Shown: positions 1-6,913 of the stretch, piece by piece
How the letters are laid out: each line of letters starts with the position of its first letter
Position numbering within the stretch: the stretch's first letter is position 1
Assembly: GCA_963763955.1 (NCBI GenBank)
Contig: CAVXQP010000020.1
Location: forward strand, 9,630 to 73,629
DNA from: DASUPK01 sp963763955
Lineage (GTDB): Bacteria > Actinomycetota > Thermoleophilia > Solirubrobacterales > 70-9
Length of the DNA stretch: 64,000 bases
Direction of reading: 5' to 3'
Position numbers and translations under genes: made by a program
Notes under the pieces: model-generated
What the model saw: the letters and a program-made list of their open reading frames with translations, nothing else
The model's database searches: none
What the model was told of the DNA's origin: nothing

Positions 1-97
1 GCGCCTGCGCCCTCACCTCGGAATCGACCCGGTCGCCGAGGCTGACGGCGAGGGGCACGCCGAAGGCGATCAGGGACAGCAGCAGCAGGTACGCCAC
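1..97 (-). CDS. Sensor histidine kinase, N-terminal fragment (runs off window)
   Basis: Read on the minus strand just after the response-regulator stop, the sequence encodes a membrane segment (AYLLLLSLIAFGVPLAVSL) followed by GDRVDSEVRAQA, the usual start of an OmpR-partner sensor kinase with one transmembrane helix entering a periplasmic/HAMP region. The frame is open back to the regulator's stop codon. I placed the start at a GTG near 97, but no clear ribosome binding site decides it and the real start could lie up to ten codons upstream. The kinase core lies outside the window. Its partner is the adjacent response regulator. Confidence 0.6.
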   Translation of the reverse strand, partial: MAYLLLLSLIAFGVPLAVSLGDRVDSEVRAQA

Positions 98-123
98 CGC
101 GATCGTCAGTCGAAGCCGGAGGC

Positions 124-840
124 TTACGGGGAACCGTCCTCCGGAGCGATCAACCGGAAGCCGACACCGCGCACGGTCTCTATGAACCGAGGATTCGCGC
201 TGTCATCCCCGAGCTTACGGCGCAGTGTCCGGATGTGCACGTCCAGCGTCTTCGTCGAGCCGAACCAGTTGACGTCCCAGACCCGTGACATCAGGTCCTC
301 GCGCGACACCACCTGCCCGCGATGCCGAGCAAGCTCGGCCAACAGATCGAACTCCTTTCGCGCGAGCCTCAGCGGCTCCCCGGCGAGTCGCACGGTCCGT
401 GCGCCGGGATCGACCTCCAGCTCGCCGATCACCATGGGCTCGGCCGGCGCGGCCGTATCGGCGCGCGGCCGCCTCAGGATGGCGCGGATCCGGGAGATCA
501 GCTCGCGTGAGCTGAACGGCTTGACGACGTAGTCGTCGGCGCCGAGCTCCAGTCCGAGTACCCGGTCCATCTCCGTGCCGCGGGCCGTCAGCATCACGAT
601 CGGGACGTCCGAGTCCTTGCGAAGGGTCCGGCAGACGTCGGACCCGTCGCCGTCGGGCAGATTCAGGTCCAGCAGGACGAGTGCCGGATCGACACGGCCG
701 GCGGACTCGAGCGCCTCGGCGGCGGTGCGCGCCACCACGGGCTCGAAGCCGTTTCGCCGGAGAGCTCTGGAAAAGGGCTCGAAGATCGCCGCCTCGTCTT
801 CGACGAACAGGATTCGCCGCGAAGCGTGTGAGTCGGGCAT
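124..840 (-). CDS. OmpR/PhoB-family response regulator
   Basis: 238 aa. Receiver domain at about residues 8-120 with acidic pocket E14-D15, phospho-acceptor D58 (in LLDLNLPDG), T85 and K107 (VVKPF). A winged-helix DNA-binding domain fills residues 140-233 and ends in the typical RTLRRKLG...IETVRGVGFRL motif. A sensor kinase follows immediately downstream on the same strand, so the two form a two-component system. It is divergent from the redox operon beginning at 984, and the 143 bp between them would hold both promoters. Control of that operon is an inference from position only. Full length for the family. Confidence 0.93.
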   Translation of the reverse strand: MPDSHASRRILFVEDEAAIFEPFSRALRRNGFEPVVARTAAEALESAGRVDPALVLLDLNLPDGDGSDVCRTLRKDSDVPIVMLTARGTEMDRVLGLELGADDYVVKPFSSRELISRIRAILRRPRADTAAPAEPMVIGELEVDPGARTVRLAGEPLRLARKEFDLLAELARHRGQVVSREDLMSRVWDVNWFGSTKTLDVHIRTLRRKLGDDSANPRFIETVRGVGFRLIAPEDGSP

Positions 841-983
841 GGTCGCGCCAATGTAGCGCCGCCGATGGGCGCGGATCCTCTCCTCGCCGGATTCCTTCCC
901 GTCTCTTTACCTGGTCTTTCCGAGCGGTTTCCCCGGCAATTCTGAGAATCGCATCTCTCCGTCACACGACGTTAGGAGTGCCA

Positions 984-1451
984 GTGCGCGACTTGAGAAT
1001 GAAGATTGCCGCTTTCGCGATCGCTCTCGGCCTGGGTGGCCTGGGCGGCTATGCGGTCAGTTCCAGCAAGACCCCGCAGGCGACCACCGCAACACTCGCC
1101 CAGGGGACCAAGGTGATCCGCCGGACGGTTCACGCCAAGCGGCCGAAGGCGAAGGCCACGCGTCACTCACACGCTGCCGCGGGGCACGCTCTCGCGAGCA
1201 CGCCCGTCTCGACGGGGTCGAGTGGCGCCGGCTACTCGGGATCGAGCAGCAGCCGGCCGGTGAGCACCGGCACCAGCGGCTCCTCGGGTCCCTCCAGTGG
1301 GGGTAGTCACGGGCCGGTGCACACCGGCACCAGCGGCGCCTCCGGAGGCGGCTCCGGTCATTCGCCCGTCTCAACCGGCTCGAGCGGCGGCGGTGCTGGT
1401 GGTGGCGGGGGCGAAGGCGACGGCGGCGGAGAGCACGAGGGCGGCGACTGA
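984..1451 (+). CDS. Membrane-anchored Gly/Ser/Thr-rich repeat protein
   Basis: 155 aa from GTG 984. This start is preferred because it gives an N-terminus (MRDLRMKIAAFAIALGLGG) that aligns with the next gene (MKDLRSRIAIAAVVFGLGG), and TAGGAG lies just upstream. Residues 8-25 form one hydrophobic helix, probably an uncleaved signal anchor; a basic His/Lys/Arg stretch follows (43-63). The remainder is low-complexity with four copies of PV(S/H)TG(S/T)SG at residues 74, 92, 111 and 128, about 18 aa apart, then a Gly/Glu tail. No family recognised. It heads the ApbE/ferric-reductase/ferredoxin operon, so the exposed Ser/Thr motifs could be flavinylation sites; that is speculation. A cell-wall spacer role is the simple alternative. 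Confidence 0.72.
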   Translation: MRDLRMKIAAFAIALGLGGLGGYAVSSSKTPQATTATLAQGTKVIRRTVHAKRPKAKATRHSHAAAGHALASTPVSTGSSGAGYSGSSSSRPVSTGTSGSSGPSSGGSHGPVHTGTSGASGGGSGHSPVSTGSSGGGAGGGGGEGDGGGEHEGGD

Positions 1452-1565
1452 GCGCCGCTTTTCGCCGGGCCTCGAAGCTTTTCCAAACCTTTCCCCAGCC
1501 TTCCCTGGCCGCTTGACGGTCGCTACGCAGAATGGCTCCACAAGCACGACCAAGGAGCAGATGCG

Positions 1566-1823
1566 GTGAAGGACTTGAGAAGCAGGATCGCAATTGCAGC
1601 GGTGGTCTTCGGCCTCGGTGGCCTCGGTGGCTTCGCGATGGGCTCGAACCCCGCCGGGCAGCAGCAGGTGTCGAGCGCGGCGATCGCCGCGCACACGAGC
1701 CAGAGCACGCCCCGGGTCTCCACGGGTGCCAGCGGCGCGGTGAGCACCCCCGTGGTCAACGCCCCGGCTTCCCAGACACTGGCACCCCGGAACGCGTTCG
1801 GCGGGGGCGGACGAGATGACTGA
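1566..1823 (+). CDS. Small membrane-anchored Ser/Thr-rich protein, paralogue of the preceding gene
   Basis: 85 aa from GTG 1566, preceded by AAGGAG at about 1552. The N-terminal 24 residues match the preceding protein almost position by position (KDLR, then GLGGLGGF), giving the same short basic leader and single helix. The exposed tail is short and carries one copy of the same motif, RVSTGASG at residues 50-57, followed by VSTPV. The downstream gene overlaps it by 8 bp, implying translational coupling. Function unknown. It looks like a shortened duplicate of the gene at 984 that kept a single repeat unit. Confidence 0.72.
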   Translation: MKDLRSRIAIAAVVFGLGGLGGFAMGSNPAGQQQVSSAAIAAHTSQSTPRVSTGASGAVSTPVVNAPASQTLAPRNAFGGGGRDD

Positions 1824-2145
1824 GCGGCCGGCCCCGACGCCCGAGCGGCCGACACCACGCAGGCGTGAGGGAAAGCCGCGGCCTCTTCCGACGGTGTTCG
1901 CGGCGCTGGCGATCTTCGCCGTCGCCTTCGAGTTCCTGGCCTTCCAGCTCAGCTCGGGCAGAGACCCGGCCGTCGGAGCCGGGTCGGCGGTGAGCACGCC
2001 CGTGACCATGACGAGACCGGCCAAGAAGCTCGTGATCACGAAGGTGATCCCCGCGGGCGGCGGCGCGGTCGGCGGCTCCAGCTCCAGCTACTCGTCCTCG
2101 GGATCGGCTGCGGCGCCGGCCCCGGTGACCACCTCCTCGTCATGA
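1816..2145 (+). CDS. Small single-pass membrane protein with Ser/Thr-rich tail
   Basis: 109 aa. A proline/arginine-rich cytoplasmic N-terminus (1-24) is followed by one transmembrane helix (about 25-46), then an external tail with GSAVSTPVTMTRP at 56-68 and a Gly/Ser/Ala-rich end. The VSTP element echoes the VSTG/VSTP motifs in the two preceding genes although the leader sequence differs. It overlaps the gene before by 8 bp and ApbE after it by 4 bp, so it is firmly part of the redox operon. No known family recognised; a membrane-tethered acceptor or scaffold for the ApbE system is inference. Confidence 0.7.
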   Translation: MTERPAPTPERPTPRRREGKPRPLPTVFAALAIFAVAFEFLAFQLSSGRDPAVGAGSAVSTPVTMTRPAKKLVITKVIPAGGGAVGGSSSSYSSSGSAAAPAPVTTSSS

Positions 2146-3146
2146 GCTTCCACGACCTCACATTCGATGCGATGGGCTGCGAGGTTCGCCTGCTGGTCGG
2201 GGAGCCGCTTCCCGGCTCGCCTCCCGCGGACCACGCCGCCGAGCTCGGCCGGATCTTCATCCAGCGGTTCGAGGCGGCCCTCTCGCGCTTTCGCCGGGAG
2301 AGTGAGCTGACGGCGTTCAACGAGGATCCGCGGGCCGAGGTGCCCGCCTCGCCGCTTCTCCGCAGCGCCGTCCGGGCGGGGGTCTGGGCTGCAGAGCGCA
2401 CCGGCGGCCTCGTTGATCCGACCCTGCTCGAGGCGATCGTCGCCGTGGGCTACTCGGAGTCGCGAGCGGGCGTTGACCCGGTTCCGCTCGCGGACGCCCT
2501 GGCACTCGCCCCTGAGCGCCACCCAGCACGACCGCATCCCGACGCGGCGTGGCGGCTGATCGAGGTCGACGACGAGTCGGGCACGATCCGGCGCCCGCCG
2601 GGGCTCGGCTTCGACACCGGCGGCAGCGGCAAGGGGCTGGCCGCCGATCTCCTGGCCGAGCGGCTGCGGGGCTATTCCCGCTACGTGGTCGACTGCGGCG
2701 GCGACGTCCGCGTCGGGGGCTTCGCGCTTCAGCTCGACCCGTTTCCCATTCATGCCCGCCACCCGATCGACGGCGAGGCGGCGGCCATCTTCTATGTCTC
2801 CACCGGCGGGATCGCGAGCTCCGGGGTCGACACCCGTGTCTGGCGCCGAAGCGACGGCTCCTTCGCGCACCACCTCCTCGACCCGAGCACCGGCGAGCCG
2901 GCCTGGACCGGCCTCGTAGGCGCGACCGCCCTGGGTGCCGATGCCCTCGAGGCCGAGACTCTCTCGAAGGCGGCGCTGCTCAGCGGCAGGGACCGAGGCC
3001 GGGAGCTGCTCGCCGAGCACGGCGGCATGCTCGTCGACGAGTGCGGCGAGGTGGAGCTGGTCGGCCCGGTGAGCGCCAAGCTCGTCGGGCGGCGCAGTCT
3101 GGGTTTCCGGTCGATGCCGGAGACGGTGGCTGGAGGCCGCGCGTGA
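2142..3146 (+). CDS. apbE: FAD:protein FMN transferase, ApbE family
   Basis: 334 aa. ApbE enzymes transfer FMN from FAD onto a Thr or Ser of target proteins, usually surface redox proteins carrying an SGA(T/S)-type site. Visible family signatures are AMGCE near the N-terminus, D158-TGGSGKG and HHLLDPSTGEPA (about 243-254). No signal peptide or lipobox is seen, so the enzyme may act in the cytoplasm. It overlaps the preceding gene by 4 bp (ATGA) and the following one by 4 bp (GTGA). No canonical FMN-binding domain protein is encoded nearby, which is unusual, because ApbE genes are commonly linked to one; the Ser/Thr-rich proteins upstream are the only local candidates for acceptors. Confidence 0.9.
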   Translation: MSFHDLTFDAMGCEVRLLVGEPLPGSPPADHAAELGRIFIQRFEAALSRFRRESELTAFNEDPRAEVPASPLLRSAVRAGVWAAERTGGLVDPTLLEAIVAVGYSESRAGVDPVPLADALALAPERHPARPHPDAAWRLIEVDDESGTIRRPPGLGFDTGGSGKGLAADLLAERLRGYSRYVVDCGGDVRVGGFALQLDPFPIHARHPIDGEAAAIFYVSTGGIASSGVDTRVWRRSDGSFAHHLLDPSTGEPAWTGLVGATALGADALEAETLSKAALLSGRDRGRELLAEHGGMLVDECGEVELVGPVSAKLVGRRSLGFRSMPETVAGGRA

Positions 3147-3814
3147 GCCAGGCCCTCACCCAGCATGTCTGGTGGCTCGCGAGTCGCGCCTCGGGCGTCG
3201 TCGCGCTCGGGCTCGTGACGATCTCCGTCCTCCTCGGACTGACCATGGCCGGCAAGCTCTCACGCAAGCCGGGAGCCGGGCGGGTCTTGAGCGCGATCCA
3301 CGAGCAGACTGCGATGACCGGCCTGGTGGCCATCGCCGTGCACGGCCTCACCCTGCTCGGCGACCCCTGGCTCAACCCCGGGCCGGCCGGGATCGCGATT
3401 CCCTTCACCATCGCCTACAAGACCTTCTGGGTGGGCCTCGGGATCACCGGCGGCTACCTCGCGGCACTGCTCGGCCTGAGCTTCTATGTGCGCCGCCGAA
3501 TCGGTCCTCGCCTCTGGAGGCGGGCCCACAAGGCGACGATCCTCGTCTACGCCCTGGGCGTGGCCCACACGCTCGGCGCCGGCACGGATGCCTCGAGTCC
3601 ATGGCTGTTCTGGCCGGTGGTCGCCAGCATCCCCGTCGTCGCCGGATTGTTCCTCGCTCGGGTGGTCCAGGGGATCCGCAGGGGCCGCGCGCGCGCCCGC
3701 TCCGCGCCTGACCGCCGCGACACCGCCCGAGAAAGAGGCCGAGAGCTTCCGCCGGATGTCGAGATTCCACCGCGGCATCGGCAGCGCGAGATCGAGGAGC
3801 CGGCGGTCGCATGA
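3143..3814 (+). CDS. Ferric-reductase-like transmembrane heme protein
   Basis: 223 aa from GTG 3143, whose last two bases overlap the apbE stop. About six hydrophobic helices with conserved histidines in HEQTAMTGLVAIAVHG and RRAHKATILVYALGVAHTLG, as expected for the heme-binding pairs of the FRE/MsrQ/YedZ family of b-type cytochromes. These proteins pass electrons across the membrane. No FAD or NAD domain is fused; the separate FAD reductase that follows, overlapping by 4 bp, would supply it. The C-terminal 45 residues are a charged, Arg-rich cytoplasmic tail. Family identity is good; direction and electron acceptor are inferred from neighbours. Confidence 0.82.
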   Translation: MSQALTQHVWWLASRASGVVALGLVTISVLLGLTMAGKLSRKPGAGRVLSAIHEQTAMTGLVAIAVHGLTLLGDPWLNPGPAGIAIPFTIAYKTFWVGLGITGGYLAALLGLSFYVRRRIGPRLWRRAHKATILVYALGVAHTLGAGTDASSPWLFWPVVASIPVVAGLFLARVVQGIRRGRARARSAPDRRDTARERGRELPPDVEIPPRHRQREIEEPAVA

Positions 3815-5046
3815 CCGGCGAGGGAACCCTGATCGTCGGCGGCGGCCTGGCCTCGCAGCGCTGCATCGAGACGCTGCGGGCGCGCGGCTACGAGGGCCGG
3901 ATCGCGATGGTCTGCGCCGAGGCCGAGCTGCCCTACGACCGGCCGCCGCTCTCCAAGGGGATGCTCGCCGGCGAGGTGGAGGAGTCGGAGGTCGAGTTCC
4001 GTCCGGCCAGCTGGTACGCGGACCAGTGCATCGAGCTCATCTTCCGCCGGGCCGTGGGAATCGATGCGAAGCGCCGCGGCGTCCGGCTCGACGACGACAG
4101 CGAGCTCGGCTACGAAGACCTTCTGATCGCCACCGGCAGCGCACCTCGAGTCCTTCCGCAACTCGATCGCTTCTCGAATGTCCACTCCCTGCGAACCCTG
4201 GCGGACGCCCGGAGGCTGCGCGGGGCCTTCCGCACCGGGGCTCGCCTGGCGATCGTCGGCGCGGGCTTCATCGGCCAGGAGGTCGCCTCCACCGCACGCC
4301 GCGCCGGACTGGAGGTGACGATCATCGAGGCCCTGCCAGCACCGCTCGGTTCGGTGCTCGGCGAGGACATCGGCCGCTGGTTGATGTCGATGCACGCCGA
4401 CGAGGGCGTCGACGTGAGGCTCTCGACGAAGCTCGAGGGAGCGCGGGGCAACGGAGTGGTCGAGGAGCTTCACCTGAGCGGGGGAGAAAAGCTGGCCTGC
4501 GATGCGGTCGTGGTGGGAATCGGCGTGGTCCCGGACTCGGAATGGCTGAAGGGAAGCGGCTTGCCGACCGACGGGGTCCTCACCGACGGTGCGGGCCGCA
4601 CGAAGCTCCCGCATGTCTTCGCCGCCGGCGATGTTGCTCGCGGTTTCGACGACCGCGTGGGAGAACATCGCCGAACCGAGCACTGGGAGGCGGCAGCCAG
4701 AGGGGGAATGGCGGCGGCGCGGGCGATGCTCGGCGAGGAGCCCGCTCCAGGCCCGCTGACCGGGTTCTGGAGCGATCAGTACGGCCTGCGCATCCAATAC
4801 GTCGGCCATGCCGATCTCGCAGACGAGACAACCATCGAGGGCCGGCCGGCCGATCGCAGCTTTGCAGTCGTCTACACGCGTCGTGGCCGCCCCGTTGGCG
4901 CCCTCGCTGTCGACGACCCACGCGCGTTTGCGCGGCTCCGCAAGGAGATCGAGCGGGCGCACACCAGGAAGAACCACGAGCAAGAGAGGAGCAACGATGA
5001 GCTACGTCCCAAAGATCGACAAGAGCGCCTGCAGCGCGCACGGTGA
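3811..5046 (+). CDS. FAD-dependent NAD(P)H:ferredoxin reductase
   Basis: 411 aa. N-terminal FAD Rossmann motif IVGGGLASQR (about 6-15), central NAD(P) motif IVGAGFIGQEVAST (about 148-161), FAD-contact VFAAGDVARG, and a C-terminal reductase domain (DQYGLRIQYVGHA). This matches the putidaredoxin/rhodocoxin-reductase class that reduces small Fe-S ferredoxins with NADH. The ferredoxin gene begins inside its 3' end, so the two are co-translated partners. With the heme membrane protein and ApbE upstream this gives a path NAD(P)H to FAD to ferredoxin or membrane heme; the order of transfer is inferred. Confidence 0.9.
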   Translation: MTGEGTLIVGGGLASQRCIETLRARGYEGRIAMVCAEAELPYDRPPLSKGMLAGEVEESEVEFRPASWYADQCIELIFRRAVGIDAKRRGVRLDDDSELGYEDLLIATGSAPRVLPQLDRFSNVHSLRTLADARRLRGAFRTGARLAIVGAGFIGQEVASTARRAGLEVTIIEALPAPLGSVLGEDIGRWLMSMHADEGVDVRLSTKLEGARGNGVVEELHLSGGEKLACDAVVVGIGVVPDSEWLKGSGLPTDGVLTDGAGRTKLPHVFAAGDVARGFDDRVGEHRRTEHWEAAARGGMAAARAMLGEEPAPGPLTGFWSDQYGLRIQYVGHADLADETTIEGRPADRSFAVVYTRRGRPVGALAVDDPRAFARLRKEIERAHTRKNHEQERSNDELRPKDRQERLQRAR

Positions 5047-5203
5047 CTGCGTCGACATCGCCCCCGGCGTCTTCGCGCTGGGCGAGACCGCGGAGGTGAT
5101 CGGCGAAGGCTCCGACGAGGAGATCCTGAAGGCCGCCGAGGCCTGTCCCGCTCTCGCGATCGAGGTGATCGACTCGGAGACCGGAGAGACGGTCTACCCG
5201 TAA
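4997..5203 (+). CDS. Single-cluster ferredoxin (3Fe-4S type)
   Basis: 68 aa from ATG 4997, preceded by GAGAGGAGCAACG. It starts 50 bp before the end of the reductase gene in another frame. Cluster ligands C12, C18 and C50 (followed by Pro) form the C-x5-C...CP pattern; H15 stands where a fourth cysteine would be. Such ferredoxins, common beside actinobacterial P450s, usually carry a 3Fe-4S cluster or a His-liganded 4Fe-4S cluster. Here there is no P450 nearby and the natural partner is the reductase just upstream. Length and acidity are normal for the family. Confidence 0.88.
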   Translation: MSYVPKIDKSACSAHGDCVDIAPGVFALGETAEVIGEGSDEEILKAAEACPALAIEVIDSETGETVYP

Positions 5204-5219
5204 GCGGCCACCCTGGAGT

Positions 5220-5840
5220 TCAGCTCTCCTTGACGACGGCGTAGACGATTCGCTCGGCTACGCCGATCACGATCTCGCTCATTCGCTCGCATTGGCGGTG
5301 GAGCTCGCGACCCGAGATGCGCTCGCGGGTGTCCCTGAGCTCGAGCAACCTGGCGCTCTCGCTGTAGTAAGCGTGCTGCAGGTGGCGCGCCGTCTTGATC
5401 GCGGCGTCCGCGGCAGCGGTAGCCCGGTCGTCGTCCGAGCCGAGGTGGCCGATCGCCTCGTCGATCTGCCGTGTTGCCTGCACGAGCAGTTTCGTCATCG
5501 TCGCGATTCCCTCGTCGGGGACGAAGCCCATTGCCTCCGCCTCCTCGATCAGGTCGCGCCCGCGGTCGAGAATCCAGTCGAGTCCGCGGGAGAGGGTGAA
5601 TACATCCTCCGGCTCCAGTTGCAGGATGAAGGCCTCGCGCAGGGCGTTCATGAGGTCGCGCTTGGCCGCATCGCCGCGGGGCTCGGCATCGCGAACGGTC
5701 TGGGCGGCGGCAGTGTCACCGTCTGCCCACCTCGACAGTGCCTCGAGGGCGTCGAGGGTCACCGCCGTCTGCCGGCGAAGCAACCCGATGACGTCAGGGG
5801 TCTCGGGAAGAAACCAGCGTCGGTCCCGCCGCTCGCTCAT
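5220..5840 (-). CDS. DUF47 / PhoU-like protein, PiT partner
   Basis: 206 aa, all-helical, with the MSERRDRRWFLPETPDVIGLL start and repeated helical segments of the DUF47 family, related to PhoU. These proteins are encoded next to PiT-type phosphate permeases and are thought to regulate them. The start at 5840 overlaps the upstream transporter's stop by 4 bp on the same strand, showing co-translation. I use the ATG giving the conserved N-terminus rather than the longer open frame. No oddities seen. Confidence 0.87.
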   Translation of the reverse strand: MSERRDRRWFLPETPDVIGLLRRQTAVTLDALEALSRWADGDTAAAQTVRDAEPRGDAAKRDLMNALREAFILQLEPEDVFTLSRGLDWILDRGRDLIEEAEAMGFVPDEGIATMTKLLVQATRQIDEAIGHLGSDDDRATAAADAAIKTARHLQHAYYSESARLLELRDTRERISGRELHRQCERMSEIVIGVAERIVYAVVKES

Positions 5841-6847
5841 GTCAGCAGGCTCACGAGGCCGAATATGCCGGCGGCGAGCGCGGCCGACGCGGGCAGGGTT
5901 ATGAGCCAGGCCAGCCCGATCTGACGAACCAGCTCCCAGTTGACGTGGCGCAGGCGCCGACGGCCCGCGCCGATTCCGACCACCGACGATGCGACGACCT
6001 GACTGGTAGATACGGGCGCCCCGAGGAGCGAGGCGCCGAGGATGACGCCAGCCGACGAAGTCTGGCTCGAGAGCCCTTCGAGCGGATGAATGCGGTAGAT
6101 GCGACGGCCCACGGTTCGAATGATGCGCCAACCGCCCAGGCTCGTCCCCGCCGTCAGCGCCGCGGAACAGGCGACGATCACCCAGGTGGGCGCCGAGAGG
6201 GAATTGATACGCCCGTCGGCGAGTAGGAGTGCAGCGATTACGCCGACCGATTTCTGCGCGTCATTGGCGCCGTGGCTGAAGGAGAGCGCCGCCGAGGTGA
6301 CCCACTGGCTGCCCTGGACGGTGCCGTGCCAGCGCTGGGTTGCCCGCCTCGCGACCCGTCGCAGAGTCCGGATCACCAGCAGCGCGGCGAGGCCTCCAAG
6401 CACCGGCGAGACCGCGAGGGCGATCAGCGTCCCGAAGACCCCGACCGGGTGCAGTCCGTCCATCCCGCCCCAATTGACCGCGTGGACTCCCCCTTCGACG
6501 ACAGCGGCCCCTACGAGACCGCCCACCAGGGCATGACCTGAGCTCGAGGGCAACCCCAGTCGCCAGGTCGTCACGTTCCAGGCCGTGGCTGCCGCCAGAC
6601 CCGAGCCGATCACCGCAACCGCCTCCGACGGCGACACCGTCACTATTCCCCCGATCGTGTCGGCGACGGCCGCGCCGAGTAGCAGCGGGCCCAGGAGGTT
6701 GAAGACCGCGGCGAGGACGATCGCCTGCGACGGCCGCGCGGCGCGGGTGGCCACCAGGGTTGCGATCGCGTTCGAGGCGTCGTGCAACCCGTTGGTGACC
6801 GCGAAAGCCAGAGCCAGGAGGACGGCGATCGCGAGCCCGGCATCCAT
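5837..6847 (-). CDS. Inorganic phosphate transporter, PiT family
   Basis: 336 aa membrane protein. The N-terminal motif FAVTNGLHDASNAIATLVATRA and the repeat-half motif FSHGANDAQKSVG are the two GANDxxN-type signatures of PiT/Pho-4 permeases, which import metal-phosphate with H+ or Na+. About ten helices. The DUF47 regulator is the next gene (4-bp overlap). The start is ATG 6847; the FAD oxidoreductase at 6914 diverges from it, leaving only 66 bp for both promoters. Confidence 0.92.
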   Translation of the reverse strand: MDAGLAIAVLLALAFAVTNGLHDASNAIATLVATRAARPSQAIVLAAVFNLLGPLLLGAAVADTIGGIVTVSPSEAVAVIGSGLAAATAWNVTTWRLGLPSSSGHALVGGLVGAAVVEGGVHAVNWGGMDGLHPVGVFGTLIALAVSPVLGGLAALLVIRTLRRVARRATQRWHGTVQGSQWVTSAALSFSHGANDAQKSVGVIAALLLADGRINSLSAPTWVIVACSAALTAGTSLGGWRIIRTVGRRIYRIHPLEGLSSQTSSAGVILGASLLGAPVSTSQVVASSVVGIGAGRRRLRHVNWELVRQIGLAWLITLPASAALAAGIFGLVSLLT

Positions 6848-6871
6848 CCGCCGACTCTATGCGGGCGGGTG

Positions 6872-6883
6872 GCGATAGCGTTG
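6872..6883 (+). promoter_or_regulatory. Possible promoter element GCGATAGCGTTG
   Basis: The 12-mer GCGATAGCGTTG lies 30 bp before the ATG of the oxidoreductase at 6914. The identical 12-mer lies 31 bp before the paralogous gene at 10980. It contains TAGCGT, which fits the actinobacterial -10 pattern TANNNT. No convincing -35 is seen. The shared element may only reflect the duplication that produced the two genes. Confidence 0.35.
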
Positions 6884-6913
6884 CGGAGTGCGAGATCGAG
6901 GTCGGCGTCAGCG

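Noticed and set aside
1200..1400. CRISPR-like short repeats
   Set aside because: The regular units are coding repeats (VSTG motif) with variable DNA; no conserved palindromic repeat with unique spacers occurs here or elsewhere in the window.
1513..1541. Promoter with TTGACG before the gene at 1566
   Set aside because: No TANNNT -10 hexamer lies at 16-18 bp distance, so the match is weak.
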